Below are positions 1-8,392 of a stretch of DNA of 64,000 nt, piece by piece. This DNA is from Pseudofrankia coriaricola. GTDB taxonomy: Bacteria; Actinomycetota; Actinomycetes; Frankiales; Frankiaceae. The stretch is taken from assembly GCF_001854805.1 (NCBI RefSeq), contig NZ_MBLO01000276.1, forward strand, positions 1-64,000, written 5' to 3'. Position 1 is the first letter of the stretch; each line of letters opens with the position of its first letter. Position numbers and translations under genes: made by a program. The notes under the pieces are model-generated. The model did no database searches. It saw only the letters and a list, made by a program, of their open reading frames with translations, and was not told the origin of the DNA.

Positions 1-248
1 AAGACCGTTGGTAGTCAGTAAGACGATCAATGGCTGCCGCGAACCCGCAAGTCACGAGCCCGCAGTGCGTCCTAGATCAAGTAAGTTCGGCCTAGCCAAT
101 CGGTGGGGAAGGGGCAGTCGGTGGGGAAGGAGGGGGCACAGCTCTGTGTGGGAGTTGGGGGAGGTCACAGCGGGGGCCACGGGGGTTGCGCAGGGGTTAC
201 AGTCGTCCGCGACGTCCGGTACCGCACTACGAGGACTGGAACGGCCAG
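1..248. other. Region upstream of panC
   Basis: No gene is supported here. The stretch is G-rich and holds a short direct repeat, CGGTGGGGAAGG, at 101-112 and 119-130. It probably contains the leader of the panC operon, but I see no convincing -10/-35 pair. A GAGGA tract at about 230-234 lies 14 bases before the chosen panC ATG, which is rather far for a ribosome binding site. Confidence 0.4.
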
Positions 249-1130
249 ATGCCCCGTACCCCGCTCGCCGATCCCGACGCAAGGACTCGGCCCGCACTCG
301 CCAGCACCCGCACGGAGCTCGCCGCGCTGCTCGCCCGCCCCGCCGGGCGCCGGGCGGTGGTGATGACCATGGGCGCGCTGCACGAGGGGCATGCCACCCT
401 CATCCGCGCGGCCCGCCGCGAGGCCGGCCAGGTCGTCGTCACGATCTTCGTCAACCCGTTGCAGTTCGGCCCGCACGAGGACCTCGACCGCTACCCGCGC
501 ACCCTCGAGGCCGACCTCGAGGTATGCGCCCGGGAGGGCGTGGACGTCGTGTTCGCCCCGGCGGCCGTGCACGACCCGGCTCCGCTGGTGACCGTGAGTG
601 CCGGGCCGCTCGGCGACGTGCTGGAGGGGGCGAGCCGGCCGCGGCACTTCGACGGTGTCCTCACGGTCGTCGCGACGCTGCTGCACCTGGTCCGGCCGGA
701 GCTGGCGTTCTACGGCCGCAAGGACGCCCAGCAGCTGGTCTGCATCCGCCGGATGGTCTCGGACCTGGCCTTCGGGGTGAAGATCGTCGGCGTGCCGACG
801 GTCCGGGAGCCGGACGGGCTCGCGCTGTCCAGCCGCAACGCCTACCTGACCGCCTCCCAGCGGTTGTCCGCGCTCGCGCTCTCGCGGGCGCTCGCGGCGG
901 GCCTCGCCGCCAGCGGTGACGGCCCCGACGCGGTCATCGCCGCCGCTCGCGCGGTGCTCGCGGCCGAGCCGGGCATCGAGGTCGACTACCTCGTCCTCGC
1001 CGGGCCCGACGACCTCAGCCCCGCCACGACCGGGCCCGCGCTGCTGCTCGTGGCGGCCAGGGTGGGCAGCACCCGCCTGATCGACAACATCGAACTCGTC
1101 CTTCCGCCCGCCGCCGAGCCAGAGGCCTGA
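249..1130 (+). CDS. panC: Pantothenate synthetase PanC
   Basis: Cytosolic ligase that condenses pantoate with beta-alanine using ATP, the last step of pantothenate (vitamin B5) synthesis. The nucleotidyltransferase signature [10 protein letters not shown] is at residues 39-48, FYGRKDAQQ follows at about 154, and the KMSKS-like LSSRNAYL is near 193, all typical of the family. At 294 residues from this ATG the length is normal. A TTG at 186 in the same frame would add 21 unconserved residues, so I prefer 249. The stop is two bases before nadB, so the two are surely co-transcribed. No panD follows it, unlike the mycobacterial order; nadB and nadC occupy that place. Confidence 0.95.
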   Translation: MPRTPLADPDARTRPALASTRTELAALLARPAGRRAVVMTMGALHEGHATLIRAARREAGQVVVTIFVNPLQFGPHEDLDRYPRTLEADLEVCAREGVDVVFAPAAVHDPAPLVTVSAGPLGDVLEGASRPRHFDGVLTVVATLLHLVRPELAFYGRKDAQQLVCIRRMVSDLAFGVKIVGVPTVREPDGLALSSRNAYLTASQRLSALALSRALAAGLAASGDGPDAVIAAARAVLAAEPGIEVDYLVLAGPDDLSPATTGPALLLVAARVGSTRLIDNIELVLPPAAEPEA

Positions 1131-1132
1131 CC

Positions 1133-2965
1133 ATGACCAGCAACCCTTCACCCTCGGCCTCGGCGCTGCCCGCTCTGGCGGGCCAAAGGGTGCGCGAAAA
1201 TGCTTTTCCTTCGCGCACCCGGCGGCCCTTGTCCCTGGAGTCACTGGCGGGCCTGCCGCCGTTGCCGGTGCTGCCCGCGCGGCTCGGCGCGCCGCGGGCC
1301 GGCTGGACCAGGCACGCCGACGTGGTGGTGATCGGCTCGGGTGTGGCGGGGCTGTCCGCCGTGCTGCGGGTACGCGCGGCGCTGCCGGCCACCCGGGTGC
1401 TGCTGGTCACCAAGGCGCTGCTCGACATGGGCTCGACCCGCTGGGCGCAGGGCGGGATCGCCGCGGCGCTGGCCGCCGAGGACTCGCCCGACGACCATCT
1501 GCGCGACACGCTGGTCGCGGGCGTCGGGCTGTGCGACCCGGCGGCGGTGCGGGTGCTGGTCGACGAGGGCCCGGCCAGGGTCCGCGAGCTCGCCGCGCTG
1601 GGCGCCCAGTTCGACCGGACCGCCAGCGGCGAGCTCTCGCTCACCCGGGAAGGCGGTCACCTGCGCGACCGGATCGTGCACGCGGGCGGTGACGCCACTG
1701 GCCTGGAGGTGGAGCGTGCGCTGATCGCGGCGCTGCGCTCCGACGAGGCCGTCGAGGTCATCGAGCACGCCCTCGTCCTCGACCTGCTCACCGACGCGGA
1801 CGGCCGCGTCGCCGGCGCGACCCTGCACGTCCTGGGCGAGGGCAGCCGCGACGGGGTCGGAGCCGTCACCGCCAGGGCGGTGATCCTCGCGACCGGCGGA
1901 ATGGGCCAGATCTTCGCGTCCACGACGAACCCGCCTGTCTCCACCGGAGACGGGGTCGCGCTCGCTCTGCGCGCCGGCGCGGTGGTCACGGACCTGGAGT
2001 TCGTCCAGTTCCACCCCACGGCGTTCTGGGCTCCCGGCGCCGAGCCGCTCGCCGTGGGGCAGCGGCCGCTGGTGAGCGAGGCGATGCGCGGCGAGGGCGC
2101 CGTCCTCGTGGACGCGGCCGGCGAGCGGGTGATGCCCGGCGTGCATCCGCTGGCCGACCTCGCGCCGCGGGACGTGGTCGCGAAGCAGATGTCGCGGGTG
2201 ATGGCCGCCCAGGGCGTCGACCATCTCTATCTGGACGCCCGTCACCTCGGTGAGGAGACGATCCTGCGCCGGTTCCCGACCATCACCGCCCAGTGCCGCG
2301 CCCAGGGTGTGGACCCGGTCACCCAGCCGGTCCCGGTGGCACCGGCGGCCCACTACGCCAGCGGCGGGGTACGTACCGACACCTGGGGCCGCACCAGCGT
2401 TCCCGGCCTCTACGCCTGCGGCGAGGTGGCCTGCACGGGCGTGCACGGCGCGAACCGGTTGGCGTCGAACAGCCTGCTCGAGGGCCTGGTCTTCGCGGCG
2501 CGGATCGCCGAGGACCTGGCCGGCGGGCTGCCCTCGCCGGGCGAGCCCGCGCTGGCTGTGGTCGAACGCGGCTCCGCCGGGCTCACCGACCCGGCCGAGC
2601 GGGGCGACCTCGCACGGGTGATGACCGACGGCGCCGGGGTGCTGCGCGCCGCGCCGAGCCTGCTGGCCGCCGCCAAGGCGCTCGCGGCCATCGGCGACGT
2701 CCGGGTCACCGGCTCGACCGTCACCGCCGGGCCGGACGCCTGGGAGATGAGCAACCTGCGGACCGTCGGGACAGCGCTGGTCGCCGCCGCGGCGGCGCGC
2801 ACGGAGACCCGCGGCTCGCACTGGCGCGAGGACTTCGCCGAGGCGGACGACGACTGGCGAGGGCATCTGCTGGTCCGGCTGGACTCGGACGGGGCGCTCG
2901 GCGTCACGTTCGAGCCCGCGGCGGCGGGCGGGGCGACCCCTGTCGAAGGAGAGAAGGCATTGTGA
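1133..2965 (+). CDS. nadB: L-aspartate oxidase NadB
   Basis: FAD-dependent oxidase converting L-aspartate to iminoaspartate, the first step of de novo NAD synthesis. The dinucleotide-binding motif GSGVAGLSAV begins near residue 67, FVQFHPTAFW is near 291, and the FAD-contacting block around YASGGVRTD to NSLLEGLVF spans about 408-450. It is 610 residues, longer than most NadB (about 530-550) because roughly 60 residues precede the first beta strand. A palindromic repeat (1180-1228) lies in this extension. The ATG at 1133 has AGAGG 8-9 bases upstream. A downstream TTG at 1229 would leave the repeat untranslated and cannot be excluded. The 3' end overlaps nadC by four bases. Confidence 0.93.
   Translation: MTSNPSPSASALPALAGQRVRENAFPSRTRRPLSLESLAGLPPLPVLPARLGAPRAGWTRHADVVVIGSGVAGLSAVLRVRAALPATRVLLVTKALLDMGSTRWAQGGIAAALAAEDSPDDHLRDTLVAGVGLCDPAAVRVLVDEGPARVRELAALGAQFDRTASGELSLTREGGHLRDRIVHAGGDATGLEVERALIAALRSDEAVEVIEHALVLDLLTDADGRVAGATLHVLGEGSRDGVGAVTARAVILATGGMGQIFASTTNPPVSTGDGVALALRAGAVVTDLEFVQFHPTAFWAPGAEPLAVGQRPLVSEAMRGEGAVLVDAAGERVMPGVHPLADLAPRDVVAKQMSRVMAAQGVDHLYLDARHLGEETILRRFPTITAQCRAQGVDPVTQPVPVAPAAHYASGGVRTDTWGRTSVPGLYACGEVACTGVHGANRLASNSLLEGLVFAARIAEDLAGGLPSPGEPALAVVERGSAGLTDPAERGDLARVMTDGAGVLRAAPSLLAAAKALAAIGDVRVTGSTVTAGPDAWEMSNLRTVGTALVAAAAARTETRGSHWREDFAEADDDWRGHLLVRLDSDGALGVTFEPAAAGGATPVEGEKAL
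1180..1228 (+). repeat. Palindromic repeat element, copy 1 (in nadB)
   Basis: A 49-bp element bounded by GGGCC and GGCCC. It has a perfect 11-bp inverted repeat (GGGTGCGCGAA at 1188-1198, TTCGCGCACCC at 1210-1220) around an 11-nt loop. It aligns closely with the reverse complement of 63544-63594, sharing GGGCCAAAGG, the core GCGAAAATGCT and the arm CCTTCGC. It falls in the poorly conserved N-terminal extension of NadB and is read through in frame if nadB starts at 1133. The two copies are read in different frames relative to the element, so it is the DNA or RNA, not the peptide, that is conserved. Confidence 0.75.
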
Positions 2966-3954
2966 GCCCCAGGATCGCCGCGAAGCACGCCGTCGCTCCG
3001 GCCCACTTCCTCACCGACGCCCACGCCCCCGCCGCGGCGTGTGAGATGGGCCTCGGGTTGTCGGACGCGACCGAATCGGCCCTCGCCGCCGCCGGCCTCG
3101 AGCCGCTGGCCGTCGCCGACGTGCTGTCCCGGGCGCTCGCCGAGGACCTGCCGGCCACGAGCGGGCTGGGTGTGGATGCCACGTCGGCCGCCACCGTGCC
3201 CGCGGACCTGGTGGCCACCGGCCGGGTCGTCTCCCGGGCACGCGGCGTGGTCGCGGGCCTCCCGGTGGCCGCGGCCGTGTTCGAGGCCGTCGTCGGCCTC
3301 GCCGTCGAGGTCACGCCGACCGCGGCGGACGGCGACCGGGTCGAGCCCGGCGACGAGGTGCTGCGGGTGCGCGGTCCGGTGCGCGGCCTGCTGACGGCCG
3401 AGCGCACCGCGCTGAACCTGCTGTGCCACCTGTCCGGGGTGGCGACGGGGACGCGGGCCTGGGTCGACGCCATAGCCGGGACGGGCGCCGCCGTGCGGGA
3501 CACCCGCAAGACGCTGCCGGGGCTGCGTGCGCTGGAGAAGTACGCCGTGCGTGCCGGCGGCGGCGTGAACCACCGGATGTCGCTCGTGGACGCGGCGCTG
3601 GTCAAGGACAACCATGTGGTCGCGGCCGGCGGGGTGGCGGCCGCGTTCGCCGCCGTGCGCGGGGCGTTTCCCGACCTGCCCGTCGAGGTCGAGTGCGACA
3701 CCGTCGAGCAGGTCGCCCAGGCCGTCGAGGCGGGCGCCGACCTGATCCTGTGCGACAACATGAGCACCGACGAGCTTCGCGCGGCGGTGGCGCTGGCCCG
3801 GCCGGCCGGGGTCCTGCTGGAGGCCAGTGGCGGCCTCACCCTGGCCGTCGCGGCCGAGGTGGCGGCCACCGGCGTCGACTACCTCGCGGTCGGCGCCCTC
3901 ACCCACTCGGTCACGGCGCTCGACCTGGGCCTCGACCTCGCTCTCGACGCATAG
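2962..3954 (+). CDS. nadC: Nicotinate-nucleotide pyrophosphorylase NadC
   Basis: Quinolinate phosphoribosyltransferase (carboxylating): converts quinolinate and PRPP to nicotinate mononucleotide, the third de novo NAD step. The signature RDTRKTLPGLRALEKYAV begins near residue 180 and the C-terminal TIM-barrel-like part contains VECDTVEQVAQA and LEASGG. The GTG at 2962 sits inside the nadB stop (GTGA) and has AAGGAGA ten bases upstream, strongly supporting this start and translational coupling. An in-frame ATG at 3046 would shorten the protein from 330 to 302 residues, closer to the usual family length, but has no comparable ribosome binding site. No nadA is seen in the window. Confidence 0.94.
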   Translation: MSPRIAAKHAVAPAHFLTDAHAPAAACEMGLGLSDATESALAAAGLEPLAVADVLSRALAEDLPATSGLGVDATSAATVPADLVATGRVVSRARGVVAGLPVAAAVFEAVVGLAVEVTPTAADGDRVEPGDEVLRVRGPVRGLLTAERTALNLLCHLSGVATGTRAWVDAIAGTGAAVRDTRKTLPGLRALEKYAVRAGGGVNHRMSLVDAALVKDNHVVAAGGVAAAFAAVRGAFPDLPVEVECDTVEQVAQAVEAGADLILCDNMSTDELRAAVALARPAGVLLEASGGLTLAVAAEVAATGVDYLAVGALTHSVTALDLGLDLALDA

Positions 3955-3971
3955 GGAAAACGGTCGCACTG

Positions 3972-4724
3972 ATGCTGCTGACGATCGACATCGGCAACAC
4001 CAACACCGTCCTCGGCGTGTTCGAGGGCGAGACGCTGGCCGACTCGTGGCGGGTGCGCACCCAGCCGAACGCGACGGCGGACGAGCTGACGCTGGTCTAC
4101 CGCGGCCTGCTCGGCGACTACCAGATCGACGGCGTGTCGGTGTGCTCGACGGTGCCGGCGGCGCTGCGGGAGATCCGCCGGATGGCGGCGCGGATCTTCC
4201 GGCACGTACCGGTGGTGGTGGTCGAGCCCGGTACTCGCACGGGAGTGCCGATCCTCATCGACAACCCCAAGGAGGCCGGCGCCGACCGGATCATGAACAC
4301 GCTGGCCGCGCACCACCTGCACGGCGGGCCGACGATCGTGGTCGACTTCGGCACGTCGACCAACATCGATGTGGTCTCCGCGCGCGGCGAGTTCCTCGGC
4401 GGCGCGCTCGCGCCCGGCATCGAGATCGCGCTGGACGCGCTCGCCTCCCGGGCAGCCCAGCTGCGCAAGGTCGAGCTGGTGCCGCCCCGGTCGGTGATCG
4501 GCAAGGGCACCGTCGAGGCCCTGCAGTCCGGCATGATCTACGGCGTCGCCGGGCAGGTGGACGGGCTGGTACGGCGGATCAGGGCCGAGCTCGGCGTCGA
4601 GGCGACCACCATCGCGACCGGCGGTCTCGCCCCGCTCGTCATCAAGGAGAGCGAGACCCTCCAGATCCACGAACCCCACCTCACGCTGATCGGCCTGCGG
4701 CTGGTGTTCACCAAGAACATCTGA
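3972..4724 (+). CDS. coaX: Type III pantothenate kinase CoaX
   Basis: Phosphorylates pantothenate, the first committed CoA step, using the product of panC at the head of the same operon. The ASKHA-fold signatures are present: phosphate-1 motif DIGNTNTVLG at residues 5-14, GADR near 103, DFGTST near 125, and a GGALAPGI block. At 250 residues it is a typical full-length type III enzyme (CoaX is about 255 residues). It begins 17 bases after the nadC stop. It is the last gene of the operon; a GC hairpin at 4754-4780 may end the transcript. Confidence 0.95.
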   Translation: MLLTIDIGNTNTVLGVFEGETLADSWRVRTQPNATADELTLVYRGLLGDYQIDGVSVCSTVPAALREIRRMAARIFRHVPVVVVEPGTRTGVPILIDNPKEAGADRIMNTLAAHHLHGGPTIVVDFGTSTNIDVVSARGEFLGGALAPGIEIALDALASRAAQLRKVELVPPRSVIGKGTVEALQSGMIYGVAGQVDGLVRRIRAELGVEATTIATGGLAPLVIKESETLQIHEPHLTLIGLRLVFTKNI

Positions 4725-5452
4725 CGTGCCGCCGATGCGCTCCCTCCCCTCGGCCGGCCGGCTGTCGGCTAGCTGGCCGGTCCGGGGTCCGGGGTCCGGG
4801 GTCCGCGTCCGGATCCGGGGTCTGGGTCCGCCGGCCCTCCCGGACCGGCGAAGCCCGGGTTCCTCCCGGTTGGCCGCCGAAATCCATAACGGTCTTTTCT
4901 GGCAAAGCCGCCATTCCGGGGCCGATCACCCGCGCCGCCGGTTCGCGGGTAGCCGACGCGATACCGCACCAACGCGCGGCACCCGGCCCGGCATACTCGC
5001 CAGGCCGGCCACACCGAGAAATTCCCTGTTTTGGAGTCATCTTCACGACATATGCCCAGGGTCATGCCTCGGCGGAATTCGCGTGCCGGCTCGCGCTGGC
5101 ACGCGCCGTCACACAGTGAGATCGGGGATCCAGCCAGGCGCGCCACGCCACGCGCCACACCCAAAAGTGCCGGGTCGGGACCACTTCGGGACCATGTGGC
5201 CCAGGCGGACCAGACCAGTCGGCGCGACGGAATTTGCCGTAACAACACCAAGAACACTACGCCGCGCCGCTAGAATTCGGTCCTAATCTCCGTTCGGCCA
5301 TCATCAGACCAACGGTCACTCGATCACACTTTTCGATCGAGCAGCCGATGACCGACACACCCAGGCAATCAGATGCAGCTAGGCTCGGCGACTGACGATC
5401 ATTCGCCGGGCAGACCGAAACGGCGGAAGACGCAAGGGGGGCGGGGGCCACC
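4725..5452. other. Intergenic region between coaX and the first sugar transferase
   Basis: About 730 bases with no convincing gene. Shortly after the coaX stop is a GC stem (4754-4762 with 4772-4780, one G-U pair) that could terminate, though no T run follows. Next comes a short tandem array of a seven-base GGGGTCC-type unit (about 4781-4829). The rest is less GC-rich than the genes around it, as expected of a promoter-bearing region. TAGAAT at 5272 and TAGGCT near 5381 resemble actinobacterial -10 hexamers, but neither has a clear -35. Confidence 0.4.
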
Positions 5453-7849
5453 GTGACGGAGACGGTCGACGGCATAGACCCATTTGCGCGGGCGGAGGCC
5501 TCGGTTAGGGAGTATCCGGGCATACCGCACCTCGAGACGGCACACCGGCGCACGACGGGCCCGGACACGGCGCGCCTGCACGCGGAACACCTGAGCACGG
5601 AGCACCCTGGCCTGGGGCACCTCGGCGCAGAGCACGCGAGCACCGAGCATGTTGGCACCAGAACGGACGAGCCGAGTCAGGGCGGCCTCGGCTCATCGCC
5701 CGGCGCCAGGTCCTCTCCCGGCGCGGGCCACGTCGCCGCCGTGGAGTTGGCCGCGTCGACCGGCGTCGCGACGGATGATGCCGCCGACCGGAGTCCCGTG
5801 GAGCCCAGCACCATGGACGAGAACGCCGTAGACGATGACACCTCCAAGCCCACCGGCACCGATCCCGAGGCGACGGTGCGAGTCCCGATGCAGTGGGCGC
5901 GGGTCTCGCCGCGCACGACCGATCCACGCACCGCCGGTGCCCGCGGCGCGCGCACCGGCAGCCGGGCCAAGGGCGGCTCCCCCGCCGGCGACTCCGCCGG
6001 CGCGGCACGCCACACCGCCGACGACGACGCCTCCGGGGGCCGCGCCACCGCGGGTGACGTCGCCGACGACGACGTCACCCTGCGCATTGCCGCCAGGAAC
6101 GGCATCGCGCGCGACGGTGCCACCACCGCCCGCGAGGACGGCGACGCGGAGGCGGGCCCGACGCTCGAAGGGGCCGCGGCGGAACACACCGCGCGGGACG
6201 CCCTCGAGAGCACGGTGCACGGCGCGGTCACCGGGCCGACGCTGCTCCCGCTGCCGCCCGGTGGCCTCGAAGGCCTCGGGCTCGCGACGGAGCCATCCGA
6301 ACCGGTGGCCTCCATTCCCACTCCCAGGGCGGCGTCGCCGACCGGCACGCCGGCGGACGACCGGGCCGGCGAGACGGATCAGCCCGCCGGGCGTCAGGCA
6401 TACCGGGCCCACATCTCGTGGGAAGGCAAATACACCCGGCTGGTGGTCTGCGCGGACCTGGCCGCGGGGGCGCTCGCGGCGGCGCTCGCCTACCTCCTGC
6501 GGTTCGGCGGCCTCGTCGACTTCGACCTGATGCCGGTGTCGCCGACGCCCTACCTGATCCTCAGCGCGGTCTTCCCTGTCGCGTGGCTCGCCGGGATGTC
6601 GCTGAACCGTGCCTACGAGGACCGCTTCCTCGGCGGCGGGACGGAGGAGTTCCGCCGGGTCGTCAACGCCGCGGTGCGGCTTACCGCGCTCGTAGCCGTC
6701 GGGTCGTACGCGACCAAGGCCGAGATCGCCCGGGCCTACCTCCTGATCGTCTTCCCCGCGGCCACGGTCCTGACGCTCGCCGGCCGCGGGGCCGCCCGCT
6801 CGCTGCTGCACCGGATGCGCCAGGCCGGCCGCTGCCAGCACAGGGTCCTCGTCGTCGGAGCCGGCGAGTCGGCGGCGTCGCTGGTGCGGCTGGCCCGCCG
6901 CGACCCGAGCGCGGGCTGGTCGGTCGTCGGCGTCTGCCTGGACCGCGCGCCCGGCCGGCACAGCCACGACCGCCTGGAAAGCGCGGGCTTCGACCTGTTC
7001 GGCGTCCCGATCGTCGGGACGTCGGACGCGCTGGAGGACGCGATCCGGCTCACCGACGCGACGACCGTCGCGATCAGCCCGCAGATCGACGGTGAACGGC
7101 TGCGCCGGGCGCTGTGGGCGTTGGAGGGCACCAAAGTCGACGTGCTGGTGTCCTCGGCGGTGACCGACGTCACAGGCCCCCGGATCCACCTGCGCCCGGT
7201 CGCGGGCCTGCCGCTCCTGCACATCGAGGAGCCCGAGCTCACCGGCACCCGCCGGCTGATGAAGGTGCTGCTCGACCGCGGGGTGGCGTTCGTCTCGCTG
7301 ACGCTGCTCTCGCCGCTCCTGTTCGGGCTCTCCATGGCAGTCCGGCTGACCAGCAAGGGCCCGGCGATCTTCAAGCAGACCCGGGTCGGCCAGGGCGGCA
7401 AAGAGTTCACGATGTACAAGTTCCGCTCGATGTACGTCGACGCGGAGGCACGACTGGCCGAGGTCCTCGCTCTCAACGACCGCGAGGACGACTACATGTA
7501 CAAGGCCAAGGACGACCCTCGGATCAGCCGGATCGGCAAGTTCCTGCGCAAGTGGTCGCTCGACGAGCTGCCACAGCTGCTCAACGTCCTGAACGGCACC
7601 ATGTCGCTGGTCGGCCCGCGCCCGCCGCTGCCGCGGGAGGTCGCGAAGTACGCCGACGACGTGCACCGCCGGCTGATGGTCAAGCCGGGCCTCACCGGCC
7701 TGTGGCAGGTGAGCGGCCGCAGCGACCTGCCGACGGACGAGGCGGTCCAGCTCGACCTGCGCTACGTCGAGAACTGGTCGCTCGCCATGGACCTGATCAT
7801 CCTCTGGCGCACCGTCTTCGCCGTCCTCAAGCGCGAAGGCGCCTACTAA
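5453..7849 (+). CDS. Polyprenyl glycosylphosphotransferase (priming sugar transferase), copy 1
   Basis: Membrane enzyme of the WbaP/CpsE family, expected to transfer a sugar-1-phosphate from a nucleotide sugar to undecaprenyl phosphate and so start a polysaccharide repeat unit. Residues 1-315 are a hydrophilic, low-complexity extension rich in Ala, Thr, Glu and Asp. A multi-helix membrane part follows from about 325, then a Rossmann-like central domain with VVGAGESAASLVRL. The catalytic sugar transferase domain runs from about 600 to 798, with MYKFRSM, SLDELPQL and VGPRPPLP. The GTG start has a G-rich upstream tract only; a later start inside the extension is possible. The adjacent gene is a close paralog lacking the long extension. 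Confidence 0.9.
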   Translation: MTETVDGIDPFARAEASVREYPGIPHLETAHRRTTGPDTARLHAEHLSTEHPGLGHLGAEHASTEHVGTRTDEPSQGGLGSSPGARSSPGAGHVAAVELAASTGVATDDAADRSPVEPSTMDENAVDDDTSKPTGTDPEATVRVPMQWARVSPRTTDPRTAGARGARTGSRAKGGSPAGDSAGAARHTADDDASGGRATAGDVADDDVTLRIAARNGIARDGATTAREDGDAEAGPTLEGAAAEHTARDALESTVHGAVTGPTLLPLPPGGLEGLGLATEPSEPVASIPTPRAASPTGTPADDRAGETDQPAGRQAYRAHISWEGKYTRLVVCADLAAGALAAALAYLLRFGGLVDFDLMPVSPTPYLILSAVFPVAWLAGMSLNRAYEDRFLGGGTEEFRRVVNAAVRLTALVAVGSYATKAEIARAYLLIVFPAATVLTLAGRGAARSLLHRMRQAGRCQHRVLVVGAGESAASLVRLARRDPSAGWSVVGVCLDRAPGRHSHDRLESAGFDLFGVPIVGTSDALEDAIRLTDATTVAISPQIDGERLRRALWALEGTKVDVLVSSAVTDVTGPRIHLRPVAGLPLLHIEEPELTGTRRLMKVLLDRGVAFVSLTLLSPLLFGLSMAVRLTSKGPAIFKQTRVGQGGKEFTMYKFRSMYVDAEARLAEVLALNDREDDYMYKAKDDPRISRIGKFLRKWSLDELPQLLNVLNGTMSLVGPRPPLPREVAKYADDVHRRLMVKPGLTGLWQVSGRSDLPTDEAVQLDLRYVENWSLAMDLIILWRTVFAVLKREGAY

Positions 7850-8392
7850 GCCTCCCCACCGATCCGCGAGGGTGGTCGGGGCCCATACCAGGCCGATTGG
7901 TGGGGTCCTGGCCACTCCTCAGATGTGGTCCTGCCCACTCGGGGCGGAGATTTCCTGGTCCGGCCGGTGCCGTCAGAACTGGGCCTGGTTTCCGCCGTCT
8001 CCTCGCCCGGCGCCCGCCTGCTCGGCGGGGACGCCTGTCGCGTAAGCCCACGGGCGGGAGCCGTCGTCACGTCCCGCGCCGCCGCGGCCCGATGCTGGCC
8101 GCGCGCGGCCAGCCAGGACGATGTCCGGAAGGAGACTATTCGTCCGCCTGCGGATGAAATCCGAGAAGGATGCCTCAACGCCGGGGATCAGTCAGACGTT
8201 GGTACTTTCGACGCGCGTGTCACGTCAGCCGCCCGCGGACGGCCCGGCAGGGTACGCGTGGGCTGCTGCCCGGGGGGCTGTGTTCGGCGGAGGGGTGCGC
8301 ATGGGTGCGAAGCGGGTCATCCCGCGCGCCGACCCGCGGTCGGCCGCCGCTGGCTGGCGGGCCGGCCCAGACAGCCCAGGGAGGACGCACCG
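7850..8392. other. Spacer between the two sugar transferase paralogs
   Basis: About 540 bases. The first bases (GCCTCCCCACCGATCCG) also follow copy 2 after a two-base indel, so the duplicated segment runs past the stop codon. The frame of copy 2 is open upstream to about 7925, but the translation there is arginine-rich with no family similarity, and I treat it as non-coding. GGGAGGA at 8379-8385 marks the start of copy 2. Confidence 0.5.

Noticed and set aside
1241-2866. 541-codon open frame antisense to nadB
   Set aside because: Arg/Gly/His-rich shadow of nadB with no motif.
5693-7915. 740-codon open frame antisense to the first sugar transferase
   Set aside because: Antisense shadow; the plus-strand protein has clear family motifs, and this frame has none.
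7925-8392. N-terminal extension of the second sugar transferase
   Set aside because: The frame is open but arginine- and cysteine-rich with no membrane or family signal; a strong ribosome binding site precedes GTG 8393.
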